Shown here in pieces: positions 27,896-36,979 of a stretch of DNA of 64,000 nucleotides (the stretch's first letter is position 1; every line of letters starts with the position of its first letter). This DNA is from Paenibacillus yonginensis (GTDB lineage: Bacteria; Bacillota; Bacilli; Paenibacillales; Paenibacillaceae). The notes beneath the pieces are model-generated. The model ran no database searches and had not been told where the DNA came from. It worked only from the letters and a program-made list of their open reading frames with translations. The stretch spans positions 3,043,501 through 3,107,500 of the forward strand of contig NZ_CP014167.1 of assembly GCF_001685395.1 (NCBI RefSeq), in the 5' to 3' direction. A program made the translations under genes and the position numbers.

Positions 27896-28810
27896 ATGAA
27901 TCTACGTTATGCCTTTGCCCTAACGGCTTTAGCAGCCATTCTTATTGCTGCCGGGTGCTCAAACAGCAGCAACAGTACCGTAGCAGACACCCCTGATTCC
28001 AACAATTCGGCAGCGGCTGCAGCGCCAGCTTCCAGCGGGATTTCCTCGGAGGCTCCGGCCGACGCTGCCGACTCCTCAGCTCCCGTTGATTTGACTTCGG
28101 CTATCGACAGCTACCGGACCTACGTCATTCAGGAAACGGATGCCCTGGTGAAGGATACCGGTGCCTTTGTGGATGCAATCAACAGCGGCAAGCTGGAAGA
28201 AGCCAAAAAGCTCTATGCCCCTGCAAGAATGCACTATGAAAGAATTGAGCCGATTGCCGAGGCTTTGGGAGATCTGGACCCCAGCATTGATGCCCGCGAC
28301 GGAGACGTAGATCCTGCGGAATGGCGCGGCTTCCATCGTCTGGAGAAAGCCCTATGGGAAGATAAAACGACAGACGGCACCAAGGAGTTTGCAGACCGCC
28401 TGCTGAGCGATACCAAATTGCTGCGCGCCAAGGTCGAGACTGTGGAAATTGCCCCCTCCCTGCTTGTTACAGGAGCGGTTGAACTTCTGAATGAAGTATC
28501 TACCTCCAAGGTAACGGGGGAAGAAGACCGCTATTCGCGCACCGATCTATACGATTTCGCTGCAAATGTTGAAGGTGCCCAAAAAATCTACGAGCTGCTG
28601 CAGCCAAGCCTAGCCGGCAAAGACGCCGAGCTGGATCAGAAAATCGCCGCCAGCTTTAAAGTGCTGCAGGACGAATTAAACGCCTATGCCAAAGACGGCG
28701 GTTATGTCTCTTATGATGTGCTTAAAGAAGATGAGGTCCGCAAATTAAGCCAGAACCTGGACGCGCTGGCTGAACCGCTGTCTCAAATGGGCACCTTGCT
28801 GGGAGTGTAA
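27896..28810 (+). CDS. efeO: EfeO/EfeM-type iron-binding lipoprotein (M75, imelysin-like)
   Basis: Surface-exposed iron-binding component of the EfeUOB system. Lipobox LIAAGC gives an acylated Cys near residue 19. A Ser/Ala-rich linker follows to about residue 60, then the M75 domain (about 65-304) with RGFHRLEKALW, holding the HxxE metal motif. There is no N-terminal cupredoxin domain, so it is the short EfeM-like form. An in-frame TTG lies two codons upstream, but AAGGAG is seven bases before the ATG chosen. First gene of the Fur-controlled operon. Confidence 0.9.
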   Translation: MNLRYAFALTALAAILIAAGCSNSSNSTVADTPDSNNSAAAAAPASSGISSEAPADAADSSAPVDLTSAIDSYRTYVIQETDALVKDTGAFVDAINSGKLEEAKKLYAPARMHYERIEPIAEALGDLDPSIDARDGDVDPAEWRGFHRLEKALWEDKTTDGTKEFADRLLSDTKLLRAKVETVEIAPSLLVTGAVELLNEVSTSKVTGEEDRYSRTDLYDFAANVEGAQKIYELLQPSLAGKDAELDQKIAASFKVLQDELNAYAKDGGYVSYDVLKEDEVRKLSQNLDALAEPLSQMGTLLGV

Positions 28811-28813
28811 TCA

Positions 28814-30154
28814 ATGAAGAAGAAATCCTCTGAGACCCTCATAAATCATAAAGAAACAGGGACGCCTGCCAAGACGCCCGGTTCTCTGCTGAATAAACCC
28901 TTAAGCCGGCGGGATGTGCTTAAAATGGCCGGTGTCGGCGGGCTGGGTCTTCTGCTGGGCGGCGGGGCGGCCGGGGCGCTGTTCACCGGTACCCAGGCCG
29001 TTGCCCGCCGCAAAAATGTACTGAATGCCGGGCGGGCCCACAGGGCGGCTTATCCTTTTTACGGGGAACACCAGTCCGGAATTATTACCCCTTCGCAAAA
29101 CTTCCTGTGTTTCGCTTCCTTTGATCTGACCGCAACCAAACTTGATGAGGTCAGGGCTTTGTTCAAGAAATGGACTACGGCAGCAGCCAGCATGACGCAG
29201 GGAGCGATGCTCGGGAACGAGTCCACCAACACTAATCCCAACTTGCCTCCCGCCGACACTGGGGAAGCGGCCGGGTTGATCCCTTCCAAAATAACGATCA
29301 CCTTTGGTGTGGGGCCTTCCTTCTTTGACAGCCGGTTTGGTCTTGCCGCCAAGCGGCCCGCAGCTTTCCCGGACCTGCCCAAGTTCCGCGGCGACGCGCT
29401 ACAGCCGCAATGGTGCGGCGGGGACATTGGCGTTCAGGTTTGCGCCGATGATCTTCAGGTCGCTTTCCACGCCGTGCGCAACCTAGCCCGGTTGGCCAGG
29501 GGTACGGCCGTGCTGCGCTGGACGCAGGAAGGGTTTCAGCGAACGACGGCCGCCGAGCCGACTGCCGGAACCCCACGAAATCTGATGGGCTTCAAAGACG
29601 GAACCGGCAATCCTGACGTCAATAACGCCGCACAGATGAAACAGGTGGTTTGGGTCCAGCCTGAAGACGGCGCCTCTTGGATGGCCAATGGAAGCTATAT
29701 GGTGGTAAGACGCATTCGCATGCGCCTTGAAGTTTGGGACCGGTCCACTCTGGATGATCAGCAGCAAACCTTTGGACGATACCGGGACAGCGGGGCCCCG
29801 CTGGGCGCCCGCGATGAATTTGATCCGCTGGATCTTAGCGCCAAAGATGAGGCGGGAAAGCCTGTTATCCCCCTGAATGCCCACTCCCGTCTGGCCCATA
29901 TGGAGGGCAAAACCAAGCTGCTGCGGCGGGCCTATTCCTATTCCAGCGGTCTGGATCTGAAAACCGGACAGCTGGATGCGGGTTTGATGTTCATCTGCTA
30001 CCAGCGGAACATCAAACAGCAGTTTATCGCGATGCAGGAAATTTTAGCGGCTGAGGATAAGCTGAACGAATATATCACCCATGTCGGCAGCGCCAGCTTC
30101 GCCTGCTTCCCGGGTGTTGCGGAGGGCGGCTATATCGGGGACCGGCTTTTTTAA
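28814..30154 (+). CDS. efeB: EfeB, Dyp-type haem peroxidase with Tat signal
   Basis: Exported deferrochelatase/peroxidase. The twin-arginine signal SRRDVLKMAGVGGLGLLLGG is at residues about 33-52. The Dyp hallmark GFKDGTGNP, then VVRRIRMRLEVWDRSTLDDQ, and the distal-side segment HSRLAH are present; the C-terminal helix region RRAYSYSSG...FICYQRN ends the fold. The length of 446 residues is typical. It follows efeO by three bases. It requires the Tat system; no tat genes are in this window. Confidence 0.92.
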   Translation: MKKKSSETLINHKETGTPAKTPGSLLNKPLSRRDVLKMAGVGGLGLLLGGGAAGALFTGTQAVARRKNVLNAGRAHRAAYPFYGEHQSGIITPSQNFLCFASFDLTATKLDEVRALFKKWTTAAASMTQGAMLGNESTNTNPNLPPADTGEAAGLIPSKITITFGVGPSFFDSRFGLAAKRPAAFPDLPKFRGDALQPQWCGGDIGVQVCADDLQVAFHAVRNLARLARGTAVLRWTQEGFQRTTAAEPTAGTPRNLMGFKDGTGNPDVNNAAQMKQVVWVQPEDGASWMANGSYMVVRRIRMRLEVWDRSTLDDQQQTFGRYRDSGAPLGARDEFDPLDLSAKDEAGKPVIPLNAHSRLAHMEGKTKLLRRAYSYSSGLDLKTGQLDAGLMFICYQRNIKQQFIAMQEILAAEDKLNEYITHVGSASFACFPGVAEGGYIGDRLF

Positions 30155-30203
30155 TCTGGGAAAGATCATGAAACCACGAATTTCAGCAGAAAGAGGGACG
30201 TTT

Positions 30204-32105
30204 ATGAACGAACAGACGTTAGGTTACGCCGCGGACCACCCAGACCACGCAGACAGCGCACACCAAGCCGTGCTCGCCAAGCGGTTATCAGGTCTTCTGC
30301 TGGCAGCAGCTCTGCTTCTTGGCCAGCTTTGGCTGGCCACAGCCACAGTCTCAACCTCCGCATACGCCTCAGGAGATCATGACCAGACGGTGCTGGATAC
30401 CCTGCTGCCGCTGGTCGGAGGCGCGCTGGTCGCTGCGGGAAGCGGAGACTGGACAGAAGCCTCCAGCGAGCTGTCCCAATTCAATTTGGCTTGGCAGCAT
30501 CTTTCTCCACCGGATGACATGAACAGCCGCGTCGCCTCAGAGGCCGAGGCCGCCAGGAAAGCCATTGCGGCCCAGGACAAGGAAAGTGCAGCCAAAGCGT
30601 TATCCGCCCTGGCCAAAGATGTGAATGCCTATCTGGAGGCAGCGGACGCCAGCGATCCCGCCGGCAAGGAAAGCGGGGCAGCTTCAGTTGCTGATGCCGG
30701 CAAACAATCCGCCGGCCAGCTGCTGGCCTTGAGCAATAAAGTTGCCGCTGATCTGAAGCAGTCTGATCTTGAAGTGGCCAAACGGGACTACAAAGCCATA
30801 ACTGACGGATGGACTAAACTTGAGAACCCGATCCGTCAAGCTCATTTCGGCTTATACAGCAAGCTGGAGACCCAAATGAGCCTGATCCGCGTGGCCCTGC
30901 AGGCTAATCCGGCCAAAGCGGACCAGGCAGCCTCCGAGCTGTCCGAGATGAATACCCTGCTTCAGGATTATGTGCACGGCAAGCTGGACGGGCAGAAAGA
31001 TCAAGCACCGGAGACCGGCAGTGTATCGCTTGGAGATGCCTTAGCTTTATTGCTTGGCGCCTCGGCGCAGCTGGATTCCGGCGACACGGGCGGCGCCCAA
31101 AGCCAGCTTGAACAATTTATTGAAATGTGGCCGGCCGTGGAAGGCGCGGTTTCTATCTCGTCTCCTTCTGCTTACCAGAATACGGAGAACCGGATGACGG
31201 AGGCGCTCGGATACCTGGCTTCCAATCCTCCGGCAGCTGATCAAGCCCAAACGGTGATCGGGCAAATGCTAAGCCAGCTTGAGCCTATTTCCAAGGTGAC
31301 CTCTTACAGCGCGTGGGACGCTGCGCTTGTCATGCTCCGCGAGGGGCTTGAGGCCATCCTGGTTGTAGCGGCTCTGCTCGCCTTTGCCAAGCGGGCGGAT
31401 AACCGGACCGCCCGCAAATTTATATGGTCCGGGGCGGCACTTGGCCTTGTACTGAGCGGTCTCCTTGCCGTGCTGCTCACCTATGCGGTCTCCCGGGCAG
31501 CCTCCGGCAGCACACGTGAGCTGACTGAAGGGATTACCGGGCTGTTTGCTGTCGTCATGATGCTGACCATCGGCGCCTGGCTTCACGGTAAATCCAGCAC
31601 CCAGGCATGGAATGCCTACCTCTCCAGACAGGTTGGCGGAGCCATTGCCCGCGGCAGCTTATGGTCGCTGTTTACGCTTTCGGGATTGGCGATCTTGCGT
31701 GAAGGAGCCGAGACCACGGTATTTTATATCGGTATGGCCCCTTCCATCTCCCCGGCTGAGCTGGTTCTGGGAATTGCAGGCGCTTTGGCCGGGCTAGCTG
31801 TACTGGGCTACTGCATAATCCGGTTCAGCAGCCGGATGCCGATCCGGCCTTTTTTCCTGACAGCAACTGTATTGATTTATTATTTGGTGCTTCGTTTTCT
31901 CGGCGAAAGCCTGCATGCCCTGCAGATTGCCGGCAGGCTGCCCGCACACAGCCAGAGCGGCCTCCCGACCATAGGCTGGCTGGGAGTTTACCCGACCTGG
32001 GAAACCTTTATTCCGCAGCTGTTCCTGCTGGTATGGATCGTGTATTCCTTTGTGCGGCCCCATGAGCGGAAACCAGGCAGCGGCCGGCAGGCTCCTGTCG
32101 TCTAA
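30204..32105 (+). CDS. efeU: EfeU/FTR1-type iron permease with long extracytoplasmic N-terminus
   Basis: Membrane iron permease of the Efe system. A signal-anchor-like helix (about residues 28-48) leads to roughly 310 residues of helical, Ala/Asp/Gln-rich sequence outside the membrane. The seven-helix FTR1 domain follows, with the two iron motifs LREGLE (about 378) and LREGAE (about 498). The frame is open upstream into efeB, but the ATG at 30204 has AGAGGGA six bases before it. The extra domain makes it (633 residues) much larger than E. coli EfeU, as is common in Firmicute relatives. Confidence 0.9.
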   Translation: MNEQTLGYAADHPDHADSAHQAVLAKRLSGLLLAAALLLGQLWLATATVSTSAYASGDHDQTVLDTLLPLVGGALVAAGSGDWTEASSELSQFNLAWQHLSPPDDMNSRVASEAEAARKAIAAQDKESAAKALSALAKDVNAYLEAADASDPAGKESGAASVADAGKQSAGQLLALSNKVAADLKQSDLEVAKRDYKAITDGWTKLENPIRQAHFGLYSKLETQMSLIRVALQANPAKADQAASELSEMNTLLQDYVHGKLDGQKDQAPETGSVSLGDALALLLGASAQLDSGDTGGAQSQLEQFIEMWPAVEGAVSISSPSAYQNTENRMTEALGYLASNPPAADQAQTVIGQMLSQLEPISKVTSYSAWDAALVMLREGLEAILVVAALLAFAKRADNRTARKFIWSGAALGLVLSGLLAVLLTYAVSRAASGSTRELTEGITGLFAVVMMLTIGAWLHGKSSTQAWNAYLSRQVGGAIARGSLWSLFTLSGLAILREGAETTVFYIGMAPSISPAELVLGIAGALAGLAVLGYCIIRFSSRMPIRPFFLTATVLIYYLVLRFLGESLHALQIAGRLPAHSQSGLPTIGWLGVYPTWETFIPQLFLLVWIVYSFVRPHERKPGSGRQAPVV

Positions 32106-32153
32106 AGGCGTATAAAGAAGCAGCCCCAAAAATTCGGGTTCATGAAACCAGTT

Positions 32154-32195
32154 ACACAAAAGGAAGGAGCGCCAAAGCACTCCTTCCTTTTGTGT
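32154..32195. terminator. Bidirectional terminator between efe operon and MarR gene
   Basis: ACACAAAAGGAAGGAG pairs with CTCCTTCCTTTTGTGT, a perfect 16-bp stem, with A/T-rich flanks on both sides. Confidence 0.75.
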
Positions 32196-32200
32196 CCGTA

Positions 32201-32650
32201 TTATTTTTGCAGCCAGGGCGGTTTCTCCATCACCGATAATTTCTCCACAATGCTGACCAGGCTCTCCACCTCGAACGGCTCCAGCTGTTCCAAATACCAT
32301 TTGACGATTCGGATCGACTTCTTCCGCCCTTCCTCCATCGCCTGGTTCCCGCATTCCGTTAAGGAGACGAGCACTGCCCTCCGGTCTTCCATGTCATGGC
32401 GCCTCTCAACAAATCCGTTCTGAACCAGCCGGTCCAGCATAACGGTAATGGCACTCGGCTTCACCTCGAGCGCATCTGCCAGGTCGCTGACCTTGCAGGG
32501 GCCTTTACGGTAAATATAAATCAGCATATGAAACTGCGGACCGGTAAGCCCAAGCTCTTTATGCCTCATAATGTCATTTTCTATTTGCTTAAACGTTTTG
32601 GTCCAGCCGTTTTGCAGCCGTTCGATATAATGATCCAGATCTACCTCCAC
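32201..32650 (-). CDS. MarR-family transcriptional regulator
   Basis: Dimeric winged-helix repressor. The recognition part is PCKVSDLADALEVKPSAITVMLDRLVQNGFVERRHDMEDRRAVLVSLT (about residues 50-97), with the DRR wing motif. The reading frame opens further upstream at a TTG with no usable ribosome site. GTG 32650 has GAGAGGGGG about nine bases before it and gives a 149-residue protein, the family size. Ligand and targets unknown. It is divergent from the nag regulator, 220 bases away. Confidence 0.85.
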   Translation of the reverse strand: MEVDLDHYIERLQNGWTKTFKQIENDIMRHKELGLTGPQFHMLIYIYRKGPCKVSDLADALEVKPSAITVMLDRLVQNGFVERRHDMEDRRAVLVSLTECGNQAMEEGRKKSIRIVKWYLEQLEPFEVESLVSIVEKLSVMEKPPWLQK

Positions 32651-32832
32651 GGTCTGCCCCCTCTCTACTGCCTCTTCGCGTAACCCAAACAACCTTTACT
32701 ATAAATTTAACCTAACTAACTTTATTTCTCAATGCTTCCGTCAGAATGCCGGGGTATGAAATGTCCTATTCGCGGGGCACAACAACCAGTAAAAGGCTTG
32801 CATCAACCTTGAAAATGCACTAAGATATTCTT

Positions 32833-32845
32833 GAAAATTATTTTC
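32833..32845 (+). promoter_or_regulatory. Candidate operator in front of the nag operon
   Basis: GAAAAT-T-ATTTTC is a perfect palindrome overlapping a possible -35 (TTGAAA). A second CTTGAAAAT copy lies about 23 bases upstream. RpiR-family proteins bind such palindromes and often regulate their own operon, so autoregulation is plausible but unproven. Confidence 0.35.
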
Positions 32846-32870
32846 ACTATATATTAATTTAATACGAAAA

Positions 32871-33761
32871 ATGTTTTCCGAATGTAAAAACGGGAAGGTG
32901 AACGATATCTCAACGGTTTCTACTCCTATCCTGCATGCTGTGCAGGAGCATCTGCCGCAGCTTTCCCAGCAGGAGCGCCGGATTGGCGAATATATTCTCG
33001 CTTCTCCCGCCACTGTTGTCCATTTGGGCATTACGGAGCTGGCCGATCAGTGCGGCGCCAGTCCCTCGACCGTTACTCGCTTCTGCAAGGCTTTCCATTT
33101 TAAAGGTTATCCCGATTTTAAAATGAAGCTGGCCGGCGAGCTGGCCCAGAAGCCTGCGCAGAACGCTTACCAGGATGTCATCGCCGGCAATGACCTGCAA
33201 ACTATCGCTTCGGCCATGGAATCCAACCATGTAGCGTCAATCGCCGATACGACCCGGCTGCTGGATATCCAGCAGCTTCAGCGGGCGGTTGAAGCGCTGT
33301 GCGGTGCGGGCCGGATCGACCTTTACGGGGTGGCTACTTCATCCATCGTCGCTCAGGATTTCTATCAGAAGCTGGTGCGGATCGGCAAGAATTGCACCGC
33401 CTTTGCGGACTCGCATATGCAGATTACCTCAGCCACAGCTTTGAGCAGCGGCGATGTGGCCGTCGCCGTCTCCTATTCGGGAGAAACGCCGGAGACCATT
33501 GCCGCTCTCAAATGCGCCAAAGACAGCGGCGCCACGACGATCTGCCTGACCCATTACGGCAGCAGCTCCCTGGCATCACTAGCCGATATTCCGCTGTTCT
33601 CTTCATCGCTAGAAGAAGGGATGCGCCGCGGAGACATGGCTTCACGGATTGCCCAGCTTCATATTATTGACATCCTGTTTATGGGGATGGTCAGCTCCAG
33701 GTTTGAGGATTATGTGCCCAAGCTGGAGCATTCTTATCACAATGTCCGCAATTACCGCTAA
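32871..33761 (+). CDS. MurR/RpiR-family transcriptional regulator
   Basis: N-terminal helix-turn-helix (HTH_6; TELADQCGASPSTVTRFCKAFHFKGYPDFK, about residues 60-90) and a C-terminal SIS sugar-phosphate-binding domain (about 130-270; ASSIVAQDFYQKLVRIGK, YSGETPETIAALK). It probably senses an amino-sugar phosphate and controls nagBA downstream, which starts 19 bases after its stop. The ATG at 32871 lacks a clear ribosome site; the GTG at 32898 is an alternative, so the first nine residues are uncertain. Confidence 0.88.
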   Translation: MFSECKNGKVNDISTVSTPILHAVQEHLPQLSQQERRIGEYILASPATVVHLGITELADQCGASPSTVTRFCKAFHFKGYPDFKMKLAGELAQKPAQNAYQDVIAGNDLQTIASAMESNHVASIADTTRLLDIQQLQRAVEALCGAGRIDLYGVATSSIVAQDFYQKLVRIGKNCTAFADSHMQITSATALSSGDVAVAVSYSGETPETIAALKCAKDSGATTICLTHYGSSSLASLADIPLFSSSLEEGMRRGDMASRIAQLHIIDILFMGMVSSRFEDYVPKLEHSYHNVRNYR

Positions 33762-33780
33762 ATCATTGGAGGAATGAGAT

Positions 33781-34509
33781 ATGCCAAACATTATCAAAGC
33801 CCAAAACGAAGAACAATTTAACGACATTGGAGCCGGGATTATTGCCAGCCTTTTGCAAAGCAATCCTAAAGCCCTGCTGGGCCTGGCCACAGGCAGCTCG
33901 CCTGTAGGCGTGTATGGCCGTCTGGTGGAGCTTTATAAAGAGGGCTCCGTAAGTTTCGCCGAAGCTCAAAGCTACAATCTGGATGAATACGTCGGTTTGC
34001 CTGCCGATCATCCGGAAAGCTACCGTCGGTTCATGGATGAGAAGCTGTTTAATCTGGTCGACATTAATCCGGAAAATACCCATGTGCCGATGGGATCTTC
34101 GCCTGATCCCGAGCAAGCGGCAGCTGAATATACGCAGCTTCTCCAGCAGGCCGGACGGCTTGACCTGCAAATTCTCGGCGTGGGATTAAACGGCCATATC
34201 GGCTTTAATGAACCTGGCGACGAATTGCATGGCTTCACCCATGTCGTAACGCTGGATGAAAGTACACGCCAGGCCAATGCCCGTTTTTTCTCCTCTATCG
34301 ACGAAGTGCCAACCCAGGCGATTACGATGGGGATCGCCTCAATCCTGCATGCCAAGCAGATTTTGCTGCTCGTTAGAGGCGCCGAGAAAGCCGAGGTTAT
34401 CGCTCGCGCCCTTAAAGGCCCTGTAACGACGCATTGTCCGGCTTCATTGCTGCAGACACATCCTAATGTGATTGTACTGGTCGATCAGGAAGCGGGGCGT
34501 CTGCTTTGA
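33781..34509 (+). CDS. nagB: Glucosamine-6-phosphate deaminase
   Basis: Converts glucosamine 6-phosphate to fructose 6-phosphate and ammonia. Family motifs are LGLATGSSPVGVYGRLV (phosphate loop), SYNLDEYVGL with the catalytic Asp, and LGVGLNGHIGFNEPG with the catalytic His. The length of 242 residues is normal. GGAGGAATGAGAT precedes the ATG. Middle gene of the RpiR-nagB-nagA operon; its stop overlaps the nagA start (TGATG). Confidence 0.96.
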   Translation: MPNIIKAQNEEQFNDIGAGIIASLLQSNPKALLGLATGSSPVGVYGRLVELYKEGSVSFAEAQSYNLDEYVGLPADHPESYRRFMDEKLFNLVDINPENTHVPMGSSPDPEQAAAEYTQLLQQAGRLDLQILGVGLNGHIGFNEPGDELHGFTHVVTLDESTRQANARFFSSIDEVPTQAITMGIASILHAKQILLLVRGAEKAEVIARALKGPVTTHCPASLLQTHPNVIVLVDQEAGRLL

Positions 34510-35690
34510 TGAACCGTTCCTTTGTTATTACTCATGGCAAGGTCGTAACCCCAACAGGGATAATTGAAGATGGAGCAGTTGCCGTTGAGAACGGGATTAT
34601 TGCTTTTGTCGGCGCAGCATCGGCTTTGCAGCATAGCAGGACCTCCTATCCGGAAATCGTTGACGCGGACGGCCGCTATATACTTCCTGGTTTTATTGAT
34701 GTCCACGTCCACGGCGGAGTTCATCACGATTTCACCGGCGCGGATCAGCAGGGGATCGAAGCCATTACCCGTTTCCATTGTTCTCAAGGAACAACCGCCA
34801 TGCTGGCTACAACCATGACTGCACCAAAGGATGTCTTGGACCAGGTTCTGGCCGAGATCGATACGTTTAAATCAGGCGAGATGCCTTATGCCCAGCTGGA
34901 GGGCGTACATCTGGAAGGGCCTTTTATTAGCCCTAAATGGCCGGGAGCCCAAAATCCGGAGCATATTGTCCATCCGAACCGGGACTGGATTGAGGAATGG
35001 GAAACCCGTTATCCGGGTCTCATCAAGCAGGTTACCTTTGCTCCCGAACGTGAAGGGGCCTTGGAGTTGATTGCTTATCTTCGCAAGCAGGGCATAGTTG
35101 CTGCCGCAGGGCATACCGATGCAACCTATGAGGAGATCATGACGGCGGTCGATGCCGGACTGCATCACGCGGTCCATACCTTTAACGCCATGACGCCGAT
35201 GCATCATCGCAAACCAGGCACGGCCGGAGCCCTTCTAAGCTCGCCGCAAATGAGCGCCGAAATCATTGCCGATGGCATCCACGTTCACCCGGCGGTCATC
35301 TCTGTTTTGGCAGCCGTCAAAAACAATCACAATCTGGTCCTGATCACAGATGCAATGTCCGCAGCCGGGCTTGGCAACGGCGACTACATGATCGGCGATC
35401 TTCCCGTAGTTATGAAAGACGGCGTATGTACGCTGAAGGACAGCGAGGGGACCCTGGCAGGCAGTACGCTGACCATGATCCGCGGATTCCGGTTCCTGGT
35501 ACAGGAGGTTGGCTTAAGCATTGAACGCGCTTCGGAAGCAGCCAGCGGCAATCCGGCCAAACTGATTCGGATCAATGACCGAACCGGGTCGATCGAAACC
35601 GGCAAACAGGCAGATTTGCTGCTTGTGGACGATCAACTGGAGCTTCAGTCCGTATGGGTTAAAGGCCTCAAACAAGCAAACGAACAATAA
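34509..35690 (+). CDS. nagA: N-acetylglucosamine-6-phosphate deacetylase
   Basis: Amidohydrolase that removes acetate from GlcNAc-6-P to feed NagB. Metal-site motifs are GFIDVHVHGG (HxH), LEGPFISPKWPGAQNP (metal Glu), AAGHTDATYEE, AVHTFNAM and LITDAMSAAG with the catalytic Asp. About 393 residues. The ATG at 34509 shares one base with the nagB stop, a sign of coupling. An in-frame TTG one codon earlier is less likely. No PTS gene is adjacent, so the sugar must enter through a transporter elsewhere. Confidence 0.96.
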   Translation: MNRSFVITHGKVVTPTGIIEDGAVAVENGIIAFVGAASALQHSRTSYPEIVDADGRYILPGFIDVHVHGGVHHDFTGADQQGIEAITRFHCSQGTTAMLATTMTAPKDVLDQVLAEIDTFKSGEMPYAQLEGVHLEGPFISPKWPGAQNPEHIVHPNRDWIEEWETRYPGLIKQVTFAPEREGALELIAYLRKQGIVAAAGHTDATYEEIMTAVDAGLHHAVHTFNAMTPMHHRKPGTAGALLSSPQMSAEIIADGIHVHPAVISVLAAVKNNHNLVLITDAMSAAGLGNGDYMIGDLPVVMKDGVCTLKDSEGTLAGSTLTMIRGFRFLVQEVGLSIERASEAASGNPAKLIRINDRTGSIETGKQADLLLVDDQLELQSVWVKGLKQANEQ

Positions 35691-35729
35691 ATTGTCGGCC
35701 AAACCGCTGTTCAAGCCTAATTTAAAAGT

Positions 35730-35773
35730 AAAGAGCATTCCGGACGCTTGGCGCGAATGGAATGCTCTTTTTT
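35730..35773 (+). terminator. Terminator of the nag operon
   Basis: AAAGAGCATTCC pairs with GGAATGCTCTTT around a GC-rich loop and continues into TTTTTTT. Confidence 0.88.
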
Positions 35774-35786
35774 TGCCATGCTAAGC

Positions 35787-36794
35787 TTAGCGGTTCGGAT
35801 TCATATCAAAACGATTGTTATTAGTGGTCGGAGTAGTATTAAAAATGCCAGTATTGCCTGCATTCGTGCGGCCCATATTTCTCAAACGTTCAGGGAACAA
35901 GCTGTCAATCATGTTGCCCAGATCGTTAGTTACATTTCTTGCTCCGTTCGTCAGCGGATTATTGCCCAGAGTCATGCCGCCATCTGTGCTGTAGCTGCCG
36001 AGCTGGCTTACGAAATCGGAGTTATCCGAAATATACACATGCTGGATGTGCGGAGCCGAACGTTTAACGGTTCGTTCGATTTCACTGCGTACATTGGCTG
36101 GAATAGTGCTGTTATTAGTGCTATAAGTGGACAACCCTCTGCCAGCATTAGTTCTGTAAGGCATGTTATCGGCCTGTGCCCCTAATCCTCCGCCAAGTCG
36201 GGTTCCATCATAAATGGTTCCTGGATTCGGATTATAGCCGCGAGCTGCCGGGTTGGTTCCCCCGCTGATATTGCTGGTGTGGTCGAGTCCACGGGCTGCA
36301 CCTGCTGCGCCATTCGGACGGTAGTCGCTTCCCCCCGGATTTACTCCTTGCCCCATCGGACGGCCAAGCGTAGAGGTCCGGCCGGTAACATTGCCTGTGC
36401 CTAACGCACCGGGTCCAGTCAATCCGTCTGTTGCATTTGTCGTACCCATGTTGTTGTTCATGCCTGTTCCGTTACCGGAAGCACGGGTACCGCCCAAAGA
36501 AGGATTGGTTCCGTTTAAGCTGACAGCCACAAAAGCTTCGCTGCCGGAAGTCATCACATGGGCGGTACGAACGCTGCCTATTTCCGTAACCTTTTTGCTC
36601 AGGACCTGGCTGTACTTCATGTTTCTTAAGTTATCCTGGCCCTGATCATAGGAATTGACGTTCAAACGATGAGCCGTTTGATTTTTTACGCCTTGCGTGC
36701 CCACCTTATGGTTTTGGCCGCAGCCAGTCAATCCCACCATACCGACAACAAGAGCTGCTGACAGAGATAAACCCAATGTTTTTGAAGCTCGCAT
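35787..36794 (-). CDS. YhcN/YlaJ-family sporulation lipoprotein
   Basis: Forespore-type lipoprotein of unknown biochemical role. Lipobox VGLTGC places the acylated Cys at about residue 25. The YhcN_YlaJ domain is split. Its first part (NVNSYDQ-like start, TEIGSVRTAHVMTSGSEAFVAVSLN) lies before a long disordered insert rich in Gly, Asn, Thr and Arg (about residues 105-220), and its second part (VRSEIERTVKRSAPHIQHVYISDNSDF) after it. The C-terminus is again Asn/Arg-rich. A sigma-F/G-like promoter precedes it. Confidence 0.88.
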   Translation of the reverse strand: MRASKTLGLSLSAALVVGMVGLTGCGQNHKVGTQGVKNQTAHRLNVNSYDQGQDNLRNMKYSQVLSKKVTEIGSVRTAHVMTSGSEAFVAVSLNGTNPSLGGTRASGNGTGMNNNMGTTNATDGLTGPGALGTGNVTGRTSTLGRPMGQGVNPGGSDYRPNGAAGAARGLDHTSNISGGTNPAARGYNPNPGTIYDGTRLGGGLGAQADNMPYRTNAGRGLSTYSTNNSTIPANVRSEIERTVKRSAPHIQHVYISDNSDFVSQLGSYSTDGGMTLGNNPLTNGARNVTNDLGNMIDSLFPERLRNMGRTNAGNTGIFNTTPTTNNNRFDMNPNR

Positions 36795-36837
36795 AAATGG
36801 TCATTCCCCTTCCATTAAGCATAATGAGTGACAGCTA

Positions 36838-36868
36838 TAGAATGGCCTTTATCCAGATGGAGTATCCA
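36838..36868 (-). promoter_or_regulatory. Candidate sigma-G (or F) promoter of the YhcN-like gene
   Basis: Minus-strand TGGATA (36868-36863), 18 bases, then CATTCTA (36844-36838), each one base off the sigma-G consensus TGAATA/CATACTA. It lies about 45 bases before the start codon. Confidence 0.45.
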
Positions 36869-36979
36869 GAAAGAATTTAGCATTTGCCCGGCACTTGACC
36901 ACACCTTGGCAGACGCCTTGACGTATTTTATAGAAGCTTGTTAACCGTCAAATTCCAAGGAATAGAGGTGAATGGGCCG

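Noticed and set aside
30081-30203. Upstream extension of the iron permease
   Set aside because: It overlaps the end of efeB and has no ribosome site; the ATG at 30204 does.
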